In this document: piece after piece, positions 9,434 through 21,169 of the stretch | Layout of the letters: each line of letters begins with the position of its first letter | Numbering within the stretch: the stretch's first letter is position 1 | Assembly (NCBI GenBank): GCA_036417435.1 | Contig: JAZAQT010000501.1 | Coordinates: 1 to 64,000, forward strand | Source: Inia geoffrensis | Lineage: Eukaryota; Chordata; Mammalia; Artiodactyla; Iniidae | Direction: 5' to 3' | Length of the DNA stretch: 64,000 nucleotides | Notes under the pieces: model-generated | Told to the model about the DNA's origin: nothing | The model's input: the letters and a program-made list of their open reading frames with translations, nothing else | Databases searched by the model: none | Made by a program: the position numbers and the translations under genes

Positions 9434-11779
9434 AATGGAGAGGGATTAGGGTACAGGATAGGGTACGACAAGGCTTAAGGGTTAGCGTACGTTTGAGGGC
9501 ATGAGTTAGTGTTTGTGTACTGGTTAAGATTAGGGCATTGGTTAGGGTAGGGCATCGGAAGTGGGTCAGGTTTAGGGATGGGGTTAGGGTTAGGGTTAAG
9601 GAATGGGGAGAGATTAGGGTACAATTTAGGGTACGACAACGCTTAAGGTTTAGCGTACGTGTTAGGGCACGAGTTAGTGTTGGTGTCCTGGTTAAGATTA
9701 GGGCACGGGTGAGGGTAAGGCTTCGGGTGAGGGTCAGGGTTAGGATTCGGGTTAGGGTTAGTGTTAAGGAATGCAGAGGGATTAGGGTACAGCTTAGGGT
9801 ACGACAGTGCTTAAGGGTTAGCGTTCGTGTGAGGGCAAGGGTTATTGTTAGTGTTCTGGTTAAGATTAGGGCACTGGTGAGGGTAAGGCTTCAGGTGAGG
9901 GTCAGGGTTAGGATTCGGGTTAGGGTTAGGGTTAGGGAATGGGGAGGGATTAGGGTACAGTTTAGGGTACGACAACGATTAAGGGTTAGCGTACGTGTGA
10001 GGGCACAAGTTAGTGTTGGTGTCCTGGTTAAGATTAGGGCATGGGTGAGGGTAAGTTTTCGGGTGAGGGTCAGGGATAGAATTCGGGTTAGGGTTAGGGA
10101 ATGGGGAGATATTAGGGCACAGTTTAGGGTACCACAACGCTTAAGGTTTAGCGTACGTGTGAGGTCACTAGTTAGTGTTAGTGTACTGCTTACGATTAGG
10201 GCACGGGTGAGGGTAAGGCCTCGGAAGAGGGTCACGTTAAGGGTTAGGGTTAGGGTTAGGGTTAGGGAATGGGGATTGATTAGGGTACAGGTTAGGGTAC
10301 GGCAATGGCTTAGGGTTGGCGTACGTTAGAGGGCATGGGTTAGTGTTGATGTACTGGTTAAAATTAGGACACGGGTGAGGGTAAAGTTTCGGGTGAGTGT
10401 CATGGTTAGGTTTCAGGTTAGGGTTACGGTTAGGGAATGGAGAGGGATTAGGGTACAGGTTAGGGTACCGCTGCGGTTTAGTGTTAGCGTACGTGTGAGG
10501 GCACGAGTTAGTCTTGGTGTCCTGGTTAAGATTAGGGCACGGGTGAGGGTAAGGCTTCGGGTGAGGGTCAGGGTTAGCATTCGGGTTAGGGTTAGGGTTA
10601 GGGAATGGAGAGGGATTAGGGTACAGGTTAGGGTACTTCAATGCTTAAGGGTTAGCGTAAGTGTGAGGGCACGAGATAGTGTTGGTGTACTGGTTAAGAC
10701 AACGGCAGCGATGAGGGTAAGGCCTCGGAAAAGGGTCACGTTCAGGGTTTCGCTTAGGGTTAGGGTTAGGGAATGGGGAGGGATTAGGGTAAAGGATAGG
10801 GTACGACAATGCTTAAGGGTTAGCGTACGTTTGAGGCCATGAGTTAGTGTTTGTGTACTGGTTAAGATTAGGGCATTGGTTAGGGTAGGGCATCGGAAGT
10901 GGGTCAGGTTTAGGGATGGGGTTAGGGTTAGGGTTAAGCAATGGGGAGGGATTAGGGTACAATTTAGGGTACGACAACGCTTAAGGTTTAGCGTACGTGT
11001 GAGGGCACGAGTTAGTGTTGGTGTCCTGGTTAAGATTACGGCACGGGTGAGGGTAAGGCTTCGGGTGAGGGTCAGGGTTAGGATTCGGGTTAGGGTTAGT
11101 GTTAAGGAATGCAGAGGGATTAGGGTACAGCTTAGGGTACGACAGTGCTTAAGGGTTAGCGTTCGTGTGAGGGCAAGGGTTATTGTTAGTGTTCTGGTTA
11201 AGATTAGGGCACTGGTGAGGGTAAGGCTTCAGGTGAGGGTCAGGGTTAGGATTCGGGTTAGGGTTAGGGTTAGGGAATGGGGAGGGATTAGGGTACAGTT
11301 TAGGGTACGACAACGATTAAGGGTTAGCGTACGTGTGAGGGCACAAGTTAGTGTTGGTGTCCTGGTTAAGATTAGGGCATGGGTGAGGGTAAGGTTTCGG
11401 GTGAGGGTCAGGGATAGAATTCGGGTTAGGGTTAGGGTTAGGGAATGGGGAGATATTAGGGCACAGTTTAGGGTACCACAACGCTTAAGGTTTGGCCTAC
11501 GTATGAGGTCACTAGTTAGTGTTAGTGTACTGCTTACGATTAGGGCACGGGTGAGGGTAAGGCCTCGGAAGAGGGTCACGTTAAGGGTTAGGGTTAGGGT
11601 TAGGGTTAGGGAATGGGGATTGATTAGGGTACAGGTTAGGGTACGGCAATGGCTTAGGGTTGGCGTACGTTAGAGGGCATGGGTTAGTGTTGATGTACTG
11701 GTTAAAATTAGGACACGGGTGAGGGTAAAGTTTCGGGTAAGTGTCATGGTTAGGTTTCAGGTTAGGGTTAGGGTTAGGG
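9434..11779 (+). repeat. HOR unit U5 (2346 bp)
   Basis: G to A at 9611 in M2 (GGGGAGAGATT). M11 also carries an M3-type patch at 11183-11213. Confidence 0.96.
11183..11213 (+). other. Conversion-like patch: M3 bases inside M11 of U5
   Basis: M11 of U5 shows T at 11183, T at 11193 and T at 11213. These are the three states that normally tell M3 from M11. The 31 bp between the outer sites is the minimum tract. Three coincident changes to the paralogous state point to non-allelic gene conversion or a double exchange rather than separate mutations. Confidence 0.85.
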
Positions 11780-14131
11780 AATGGAGAGGGATTAGGGTAC
11801 AGGATAGGGTACGACAAGGCTTAAGGGTTAGCGTACGTTTGAGGGCATGAGTTAGTGTTTGTGTACTGGTTAAGATTAGGGCATTGGTTAGGGTAGGGCA
11901 TCGGAAGTGGGTCAGGTTTAGGGATGGGGTTAGGGTTAGGGTTAAGGAATGGGGAGGGATTAGGGTACAATTTAGGGTACGACAACGCTTAAGGTTTAGC
12001 GTACGTGTTAGGGCACGAGTTAGTGTTGGTGTCCTGGTTAAGATTAGGGCACGGGTGAGGGTAAGGCTTCGGGTGAGGGTCAGGGTTAGGATTCGGGTTA
12101 GGGTTAGTGTTAAGGAATGCAGAGGGATTAGGGTACAGCTTAGGGTACGACAGTGCTTAAGGGTTAGCGTTCGTGTGAGGGCAAGGGTTATTGTTAGTGT
12201 TCTGGTTAAGATTAGGGCACTGGTGAGGGTAAGGCTTCAGGTGAGGGTCAGGGTTAGGATTCGGGTTAGGGTTAGGGTTAGGGAATGGGGAGGGATTAGG
12301 GTACAGTTTAGGGTACGACAACGATTAAGGGTTAGCGTACGTGTGAGGGCACAAGTTAGTGTTGGTGTCCTGGTTAAGATTAGGGCATGGGTGAGGGTAA
12401 GTTTTCGGGTGAGGGTCAGGGATAGAATTCGGGTTAGGGTTAGGGTTAGGGAATGGGGAGATATTAGGGCACAGTTTAGGGTACCACAACGCTTAAGGTT
12501 TAGCGTACGTGTGAGGTCACTAGTTAGTGTTAGTGTACTGCTTACGATTAGGGCACGGGTGAGGGTAAGGCCTCGGAAGAGGGTCACGTTAAGGGTTAGG
12601 GTTAGGGTTAGGGTTAGGGAATGGGGATTGATTAGGGTACAGGTTAGGGTACGGCAATGGCTTAGGGTTGGCGTACGTTAGAGGGCATGGGTTAGTGTTG
12701 ATGTACTGGTTAAAATTAGGACACGGGTGAGGGTAAAGTTTCGGGTGAGTGTCATGGTTAGGTTTCAGGTTAGGGTTACGGTTAGGGAATGGAGAGGGAT
12801 TAGGGTACAGGTTAGGGTACCGCTGCGGTTTAGTGTTAGCGTACGTGTGAGGGCACGAGTTAGTCTTGGTGTCCTGGTTAAGATTAGGGCACGGGTGAGG
12901 GTAAGGCTTCGGGTGAGGGTCAGGGTTAGCATTCGGGTTAGGGTTAGGGTTAGGGAATGGAGAGGGATTAGGGTACAGGTTAGGGTACTTCAATGCTTAA
13001 GGGTTAGCGTAAGTGTGAGGGCACGAGATAGTGTTGGTGTACTGGTTAAGACAACGGCAGCGATGAGGGTAAGGCCTCGGAAAAGGGTCACGTTCAGGGT
13101 TTCGCTTAGGGTTAGGGTTAGGGAATGGGGAGGGATTAGGGTAAAGGATAGGGTACGACAATGCTTAAGGGTTAGCGTACGTTTGAGGCCATGAGTTAGT
13201 GTTTGTGTACTGGTTAAGATTAGGGCATTGGTTAGGGTAGGGCATCGGAAGTGGGTCAGGTTTAGGGATGGGGTTAGGGTTAGGGTTAAGCAATGGGGAG
13301 GGATTAGGGTACAATTTAGGGTACGACAACGCTTAAGGTTTAGCGTACGTGTGAGGGCACGAGTTAGTGTTGGTGTCCTGGTTAAGATTACGGCACGGGT
13401 GAGGGTAAGGCTTCGGGTGAGGGTCAGGGTTAGGATTCGGGTTAGGGTTAGTGTTAAGGAATGCAGAGGGATTAGGGTACAGCTTAGGGTACGACAGTGC
13501 TTAAGGGTTAGCGTTCGTGTGAGGGCAAGGGTTAGTGTTAGTGTCCTGGTTAAGATTAGGGCACGGGTGAGGGTAAGGCTTCAGGTGAGGGTCAGGGTTA
13601 GGATTCGGGTTAGGGTTAGGGTTAGGGAATGGGGAGGGATTAGGGTACAGTTTAGGGTACGACAACGATTAAGGGTTAGCGTACGTGTGAGGGCACAAGT
13701 TAGTGTTGGTGTCCTGGTTAAGATTAGGGCATGGGTGAGGGTAAGGTTTCGGGTGAGGGTCAGGGATAGAATTCGGGTTAGGGTTAGGGTTAGGGAATGG
13801 GGAGATATTAGGGCACAGTTTAGGGTACCACAACGCTTAAGGTTTGGCCTACGTATGAGGTCACTAGTTAGTGTTAGTGTACTGCTTACGATTAGGGCAC
13901 GGGTGAGGGTAAGGCCTCGGAAGAGGGTCACGTTAAGGGTTAGGGTTAGGGTTAGGGTTAGGGAATGGGGATTGATTAGGGTACAGGTTAGGGTACGGCA
14001 ATGGCTTAGGGTTGGCGTACGTTAGAGGGCATGGGTTAGTGTTGATGTACTGGTTAAAATTAGGACACGGGTGAGGGTAAAGTTTCGGGTAAGTGTCATG
14101 GTTAGGTTTCAGGTTAGGGTTAGGGTTAGGG
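11780..14131 (+). repeat. HOR unit U6 (2352 bp, +1 hexamer)
   Basis: M4 is 168 bp because GAATTCGGG is followed by three TTAGGG copies instead of two (near 12430-12450). The M4-specific AAGTTTTCGG is kept, so this is a gain of one hexamer and not replacement by M12. Confidence 0.96.
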
Positions 14132-16483
14132 AATGGAGAGGGATTAGGGTACAGGATAGGGTACGACAAGGCTTAAGGGTTAGCGTACGTTTGAGGGCAT
14201 GAGTTAGTGTTTGTGTACTGGTTAAGATTAGGGCATTGGTTAGGGTAGGGCATCGGAAGTGGGTCAGGTTTAGGGATGGGGTTAGGGTTAGGGTTAAGGA
14301 ATGGGGAGGGATTAGGGTACAATTTAGGGTACGACAACGCTTAAGGTTTAGCGTACGTGTTAGGGCACGAGTTAGTGTTGGTGTCCTGGTTAAGATTAGG
14401 GCACGGGTGAGGGTAAGGCTTCGGGTGAGGGTCAGGGTTAGGATTCGGGTTAGGGTTAGTGTTAAGGAATGCAGAGGGATTAGGGTACAGCTTAGGGTAC
14501 GACAGTGCTTAAGGGTTAGCGTTCGTGTGAGGGCAAGGGTTATTGTTAGTGTTCTGGTTAAGATTAGGGCACTGGTGAGGGTAAGGCTTCAGGTGAGGGT
14601 CAGGGTTAGGATTCGGGTTAGGGTTAGGGTTAGGGAATGGGGAGGGATTAGGGTACAGTTTAGGGTACGACAACGATTAAGGGTTAGCGTACGTGTGAGG
14701 GCACAAGTTAGTGTTGGTGTCCTGGTTAAGATTAGGGCATGGGTGAGGGTAAGTTTTCGGGTGAGGGTCAGGGATAGAATTCGGGTTAGGGTTAGGGTTA
14801 GGGAATGGGGAGATATTAGGGCACAGTTTAGGGTACCACAACGCTTAAGGTTTAGCGTACGTGTGAGGTCACTAGTTAGTGTTAGTGTACTGCTTACGAT
14901 TAGGGCACGGGTGAGGGTAAGGCCTCGGAAGAGGGTCACGTTAAGGGTTAGGGTTAGGGTTAGGGTTAGGGAATGGGGATTGATTAGGGTACAGGTTAGG
15001 GTACGGCAATGGCTTAGGGTTGGCGTACGTTAGAGGGCATGGGTTAGTGTTGATGTACTGGTTAAAATTAGGACACGGGTGAGGGTAAAGTTTCGGGTGA
15101 GTGTCATGGTTAGGTTTCAGGTTAGGGTTACGGTTAGGGAATGGAGAGGGATTAGGGTACAGGTTAGGGTACCGCTGCGGTTTAGTGTTAGCGTACGTGT
15201 GAGGGCACGAGTTAGTCTTGGTGTCCTGGTTAAGATTAGGGCACGGGTGAGGGTAAGGCTTCGGGTGAGGGTCAGGGTTAGCATTCGGGTTAGGGTTAGG
15301 GTTAGGGAATGGAGAGGGATTAGGGTACAGGTTAGGGTACTTCAATGCTTAAGGGTTAGCGTAAGTGTGAGGGCACGAGATAGTGTTGGTGTACTGGTTA
15401 AGACAACGGCAGCGATGAGGGTAAGGCCTCGGAAAAGGGTCACGTTCAGGGTTTCGCTTAGGGTTAGGGTTAGGGAATGGGGAGGGATTAGGGTAAAGGA
15501 TAGGGTACGACAATGCTTAAGGGTTAGCGTACGTTTGAGGCCATGAGTTAGTGTTTGTGTACTGGTTAAGATTAGGGCATTGGTTAGGGTAGGGCATCGG
15601 AAGTGGGTCAGGTTTAGGGATGGGGTTAGGGTTAGGGTTAAGCAATGGGGAGGGATTAGGGTACAATTTAGGGTACGACAACGCTTAAGGTTTAGCGTAC
15701 GTGTGAGGGCACGAGTTAGTGTTGGTGTCCTGGTTAAGATTACGGCACGGGTGAGGGTAAGGCTTCGGGTGAGGGTCAGGGTTAGGATTCGGGTTAGGGT
15801 TAGTGTTAAGGAATGCAGAGGGATTAGGGTACAGCTTAGGGTACGACAGTGCTTAAGGGTTAGCGTTCGTGTGAGGGCAAGGGTTAGTGTTAGTGTCCTG
15901 GTTAAGATTAGGGCACGGGTGAGGGTAAGGCTTCAGGTGAGGGTCAGGGTTAGGATTCGGGTTAGGGTTAGGGTTAGGGAATGGGGAGGGATTAGGGTAC
16001 AGTTTAGGGTACGACAACGATTAAGGGTTAGCGTACGTGTGAGGGCACAAGTTAGTGTTGGTGTCCTGGTTAAGATTAGGGCATGGGTGAGGGTAAGGTT
16101 TCGGGTGAGGGTCAGGGATAGAATTCGGGTTAGGGTTAGGGTTAGGGAATGGGGAGATATTAGGGCACAGTTTAGGGTACCACAACGCTTAAGGTTTGGC
16201 CTACGTATGAGGTCACTAGTTAGTGTTAGTGTACTGCTTACGATTAGGGCACGGGTGAGGGTAAGGCCTCGGAAGAGGGTCACGTTAAGGGTTAGGGTTA
16301 GGGTTAGGGTTAGGGAATGGGGATTGATTAGGGTACAGGTTAGGGTACGGCAATGGCTTAGGGTTGGCGTACGTTAGAGGGCATGGGTTAGTGTTGATGT
16401 ACTGGTTAAAATTAGGACACGGGTGAGGGTAAAGTTTCGGGTAAGTGTCATGGTTAGGTTTCAGGTTAGGGTTAGGGTTAGGG
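14132..16483 (+). repeat. HOR unit U7 (2352 bp, +1 hexamer)
   Basis: Carries the same extra TTAGGG in M4 as U6 (near 14780-14800). Sharing by adjacent units suggests that one unit was duplicated from the other. Confidence 0.96.
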
Positions 16484-18823
16484 AATGGAGAGGGATTAGG
16501 GTACAGGATAGGGTACGACAAGGCTTAAGGGTTAGCGTACGTTTGAGGGCATGAGTTAGTGTTTGTGTACTGGTTAAGATTAGGGCATTGGTTAGGGTAG
16601 GGCATCGGAAGTGGGTCAGGTTTAGGGATGGGGTTAGGGTTAGGGTTAAGGAATGGGGAGGGATTAGGGTACAATTTAGGGTACGACAACGCTTAAGGTT
16701 TAGCGTACGTGTTAGGGCACGAGTTAGTGTTGGTGTCCTGGTTAAGATTAGGGCACGGGTGAGGGTAAGGCTTCGGGTGAGGGTCAGGGTTAGGATTCGG
16801 GTTAGGGTTAGTGTTAAGGAATGCAGAGGGATTAGGGTACAGCTTAGGGTACGACAGTGCTTAAGGGTTAGCGTTCGTGTGAGGGCAAGGGTTATTGTTA
16901 GTGTTCTGGTTAAGATTAGGGCACTGGTGAGGGTAAGGCTTCAGGTGAGGGTCAGGGTTAGGATTCGGGTTAGGGTTAGGGAATGGGGAGGGATTAGGGT
17001 ACAGTTTAGGGTACGACAACGATTAAGGGTTAGCGTACGTGTGAGGGCACAAGTTAGTGTTGGTGTCCTGGTTAAGATTAGGGCATGGGTGAGGGTAAGT
17101 TTTCGGGTGAGGGTCAGGGATAGAATTCGGGTTAGGGTTAGGGAATGGGGAGATATTAGGGCACAGTTTAGGGTACCACAACGCTTAAGGTTTAGCGTAC
17201 GTGTGAGGTCACTAGTTAGTGTTAGTGTACTGCTTACGATTAGGGCACGGGTGAGGGTAAGGCCTCGGAAGAGGGTCACGTTAAGGGTTAGGGTTAGGGT
17301 TAGGGTTAGGGAATGGGGATTGATTAGGGTACAGGTTAGGGTACGGCAATGGCTTAGGGTTGGCGTACGTTAGAGGGCATGGGTTAGTGTTGATGTACTG
17401 GTTAAAATTAGGACACGGGTGAGGGTAAAGTTTCGGGTGAGTGTCATGGTTAGGTTTCAGGTTAGGGTTACGGTTAGGGAATGGAGAGGGATTAGGGTAC
17501 AGGTTAGGGTACCGCTGCGGTTTAGTGTTAGCGTACGTGTGAGGGCACGAGTTAGTCTTGGTGTCCTGGTTAAGATTAGGGCACGGGTGAGGGTAAGGCT
17601 TCGGGTGAGGGTCAGGGTTAGCATTCGGGTTAGGGTTAGGGTTAGGGAATGGAGAGGGATTAGGGTACAGGTTAGGGTACTTCAATGCTTAAGGGTTAGC
17701 GTAAGTGTGAGGGCACGAGATAGTGTTGGTGTACTGGTTAAGACAACGGCAGCGATGAGGGTAAGGCCTCGGAAAAGGGTCACGTTCAGGGTTTCGCTTA
17801 GGGTTAGGGTTAGGGAATGGGGAGGGATTAAGGTAAAGGATAGGGTACGACAATGCTTAAGGGTTAGCGTACGTTTGAGGCCATGAGTTAGTGTTTGTGT
17901 ACTGGTTAAGATTAGGGCATTGGTTAGGGTAGGGCATCGGAAGTGGGTCAGGTTTAGGGATGGGGTTAGGGTTAGGGTTAAGCAATGGGGAGGGATTAGG
18001 GTACAATTTAGGGTACGACAACGCTTAAGGTTTAGCGTACGTGTGAGGGCACGAGTTAGTGTTGGTGTCCTGGTTAAGATTACGGCACGGGTGAGGGTAA
18101 GGCTTCGGGTGAGGGTCAGGGTTAGGATTCGGGTTAGGGTTAGTGTTAAGGAATGCAGAGGGATTAGGGTACAGCTTAGGGTACGACAGTGCTTAAGGGT
18201 TAGCGTTCGTGTGAGGGCAAGGGTTAGTGTTAGTGTCCTGGTTAAGATTAGGGCACGGGTGAGGGTAAGGCTTCAGGTGAGGGTCAGGGTTAGGATTCGG
18301 GTTAGGGTTAGGGTTAGGGAATGGGGAGGGATTAGGGTACAGTTTAGGGTACGACAACGATTAAGGGTTAGCGTACGTGTGAGGGCACAAGTTAGTGTTG
18401 GTGTCCTGGTTAAGATTAGGGCATGGGTGAGGGTAAGGTTTCGGGTGAGGGTCAGGGATAGAATTCGGGTTAGGGTTAGGGTTAGGGAATGGGGAGATAT
18501 TAGGGCACAGTTTAGGGTACCACAACGCTTAAGGTTTGGCCTACGTATGAGGTCACTAGTTAGTGTTAGTGTACTGCTTACGATTAGGGCACGGGTGAGG
18601 GTAAGGCCTCGGAAGAGGGTCACGTTAAGGGTTAGGGTTAGGGTTAGGGTTAGGGAATGGGGATTGATTAGGGTACAGGTTAGGGTACGGCAATGGCTTA
18701 GGGTTGGCGTACGTTAGAGGGCATGGGTTAGTGTTGATGTACTGGTTAAAATTAGGACACGGGTGAGGGTAAAGTTTCGGGTAAGTGTCATGGTTAGGTT
18801 TCAGGTTAGGGTTAGGGTTAGGG
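16484..18823 (+). repeat. HOR unit U8 (2340 bp, -1 hexamer)
   Basis: M3 ends with two TTAGGG copies instead of three (near 16967-16981), and M4 is the usual short form, so the unit is 6 bp shorter than normal. G to A at 17831 in M9 (GGATTAAGGTAAAGG). Confidence 0.96.
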
Positions 18824-21169
18824 AATGGAGAGGGATTAGGGTACAGGATAGGGTACGACAAGGCTTAAGGGTTAGCGTACGTTTGAGGGCATGAGTTAGT
18901 GTTTGTGTACTGGTTAAGATTAGGGCATTGGTTAGGGTAGGGCATCGGAAGTGGGTCAGGTTTAGGGATGGGGTTAGGGTTAGGGTTAAGGAATGGGGAG
19001 GGATTAGGGTACAATTTAGGGTACGACAACGCTTAAGGTTTAGCGTACGTGTTAGGGCACGAGTTAGTGTTTGTGTCCTGGTTAAGATTAGGGCACGGGT
19101 GAGGGTAAGGCTTCGGGTGAGGGTCAGGGTTAGGATTCGGGTTAGGGTTAGTGTTAAGGAATGCAGAGGGATTAGGGTACAGCTTAGGGTACGACAGTGC
19201 TTAAGGGTTAGCGTTCGTGTGAGGGCAAGGGTTATTGTTAGTGTTCTGGTTAAGATTAGGGCACTGGTGAGGGTAAGGCTTCAGGTGAGGGTCAGGGTTA
19301 GGATTCGGGTTAGGGTTAGGGTTAGGGAATGGGGAGGGATTAGGGTACAGTTTAGGGTACGACAACGATTAAGGGTTAGCGTACGTGTGAGGGCACAAGT
19401 TAGTGTTGGTGTCCTGGTTAAGATTAGGGCATGGGTGAGGGTAAGTTTTCGGGTGAGGGTCAGGGATAGAATTCGGGTTAGGGTTAGGGAATGGGGAGAT
19501 ATTAGGGCACAGTTTAGGGTACCACAACGCTTAAGGTTTAGCGTACGTGTGAGGTCACTAGTTAGTGTTAGTGTACTGCTTACGATTAGGGCACGGGTGA
19601 GGGTAAGGCCTCGGAAGAGGGTCACGTTAAGGGTTAGGGTTAGGGTTAGGGTTAGGGAATGGGGATTGATTAGGGTACAGGTTAGGGTACGGCAATGGCT
19701 TAGGGTTGGCGTACGTTAGAGGGCATGGGTTAGTGTTGATGTACTGGTTAAAATTAGGACACGGGTGAGGGTAAAGTTTCGGGTGAGTGTCATGGTTAGG
19801 TTTCAGGTTAGGGTTACGGTTAGGGAATGGAGAGGGATTAGGGTACAGGTTAGGGTACCGCTGCGGTTTAGTGTTAGCGTACGTGTGAGGGCACGAGTTA
19901 GTCTTGGTGTCCTGGTTAAGATTAGGGCACGGGTGAGGGTAAGGCTTCGGGTGAGGGTCAGGGTTAGCATTCGGGTTAGGGTTAGGGTTAGGGAATGGAG
20001 AGGGATTAGGGTACAGGTTAGGGTACTTCAATGCTTAAGGGTTAGCGTAAGTGTGAGGGCACGAGATAGTGTTGGTGTACTGGTTAAGACAACGGCAGCG
20101 ATGAGGGTAAGGCCTCGGAAAAGGGTCACGTTCAGGGTTTCGCTTAGGGTTAGGGTTAGGGAATGGGGAGGGATTAGGGTAAAGGATAGGGTACGACAAT
20201 GCTTAAGGGTTAGCGTACGTTTGAGGCCATGAGTTAGTGTTTGTGTACTGGTTAAGATTAGGGCATTGGTTAGGGTAGGGCATCGGAAGTGGGTCAGGTT
20301 TAGGGATGGGGTTAGGGTTAGGGTTAAGCAATGGGGAGGGATTAGGGTACAATTTAGGGTACGACAACGCTTAAGGTTTAGCGTACGTGTGAGGGCACGA
20401 GTTAGTGTTGGTGTCCTGGTTAAGATTACGGCACGGGTGAGGGTAAGGCTTCGGGTGAGGGTCAGGGTTAGGATTCGGGTTAGGGTTAGTGTTAAGGAAT
20501 GCAGAGGGATTAGGGTACAGCTTAGGGTACGACAGTGCTTAAGGGTTAGCGTTCGTGTGAGGGCAAGGGTTAGTGTTAGTGTCCTGGTTAAGATTAGGGC
20601 ACGGGTGAGGGTAAGGCTTCAGGTGAGGGTCAGGGTTAGGATTCGGGTTAGGGTTAGGGTTAGGGAATGGGGAGGGATTAGGGTACAGTTTAGGGTACGA
20701 CAACGATTAAGGGTTAGCGTACGTGTGAGGGCACAAGTTAGTGTTGGTGTCCTGGTTAAGATTAGGGCATGGGTGAGGGTAAGGTTTCGGGTGAGGGTCA
20801 GGGATAGAATTCGGGTTAGGGTTAGGGTTAGGGAATGGGGAGATATTAGGGCACAGTTTAGGGTACCACAACGCTTAAGGTTTGGCCTACGTATGAGGTC
20901 ACTAGTTAGTGTTAGTGTACTGCTTACGATTAGGGCACGGGTGAGGGTAAGGCCTCGGAAGAGGGTCACGTTAAGGGTTAGGGTTAGGGTTAGGGTTAGG
21001 GAATGGGGATTGATTAGGGTACAGGTTAGGGTACGGCAATGGCTTAGGGTTGGCGTACGTTAGAGGGCATGGGTTAGTGTTGATGTACTGGTTAAAATTA
21101 GGACACGGGTGAGGGTAAAGTTTCGGGTAAGTGTCATGGTTAGGTTTCAGGTTAGGGTTAGGGTTAGGG
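18824..21169 (+). repeat. HOR unit U9 (2346 bp)
   Basis: One private change seen: G to T at 19072 in M2 (GTGTTTGTGTCC). Confidence 0.96.
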
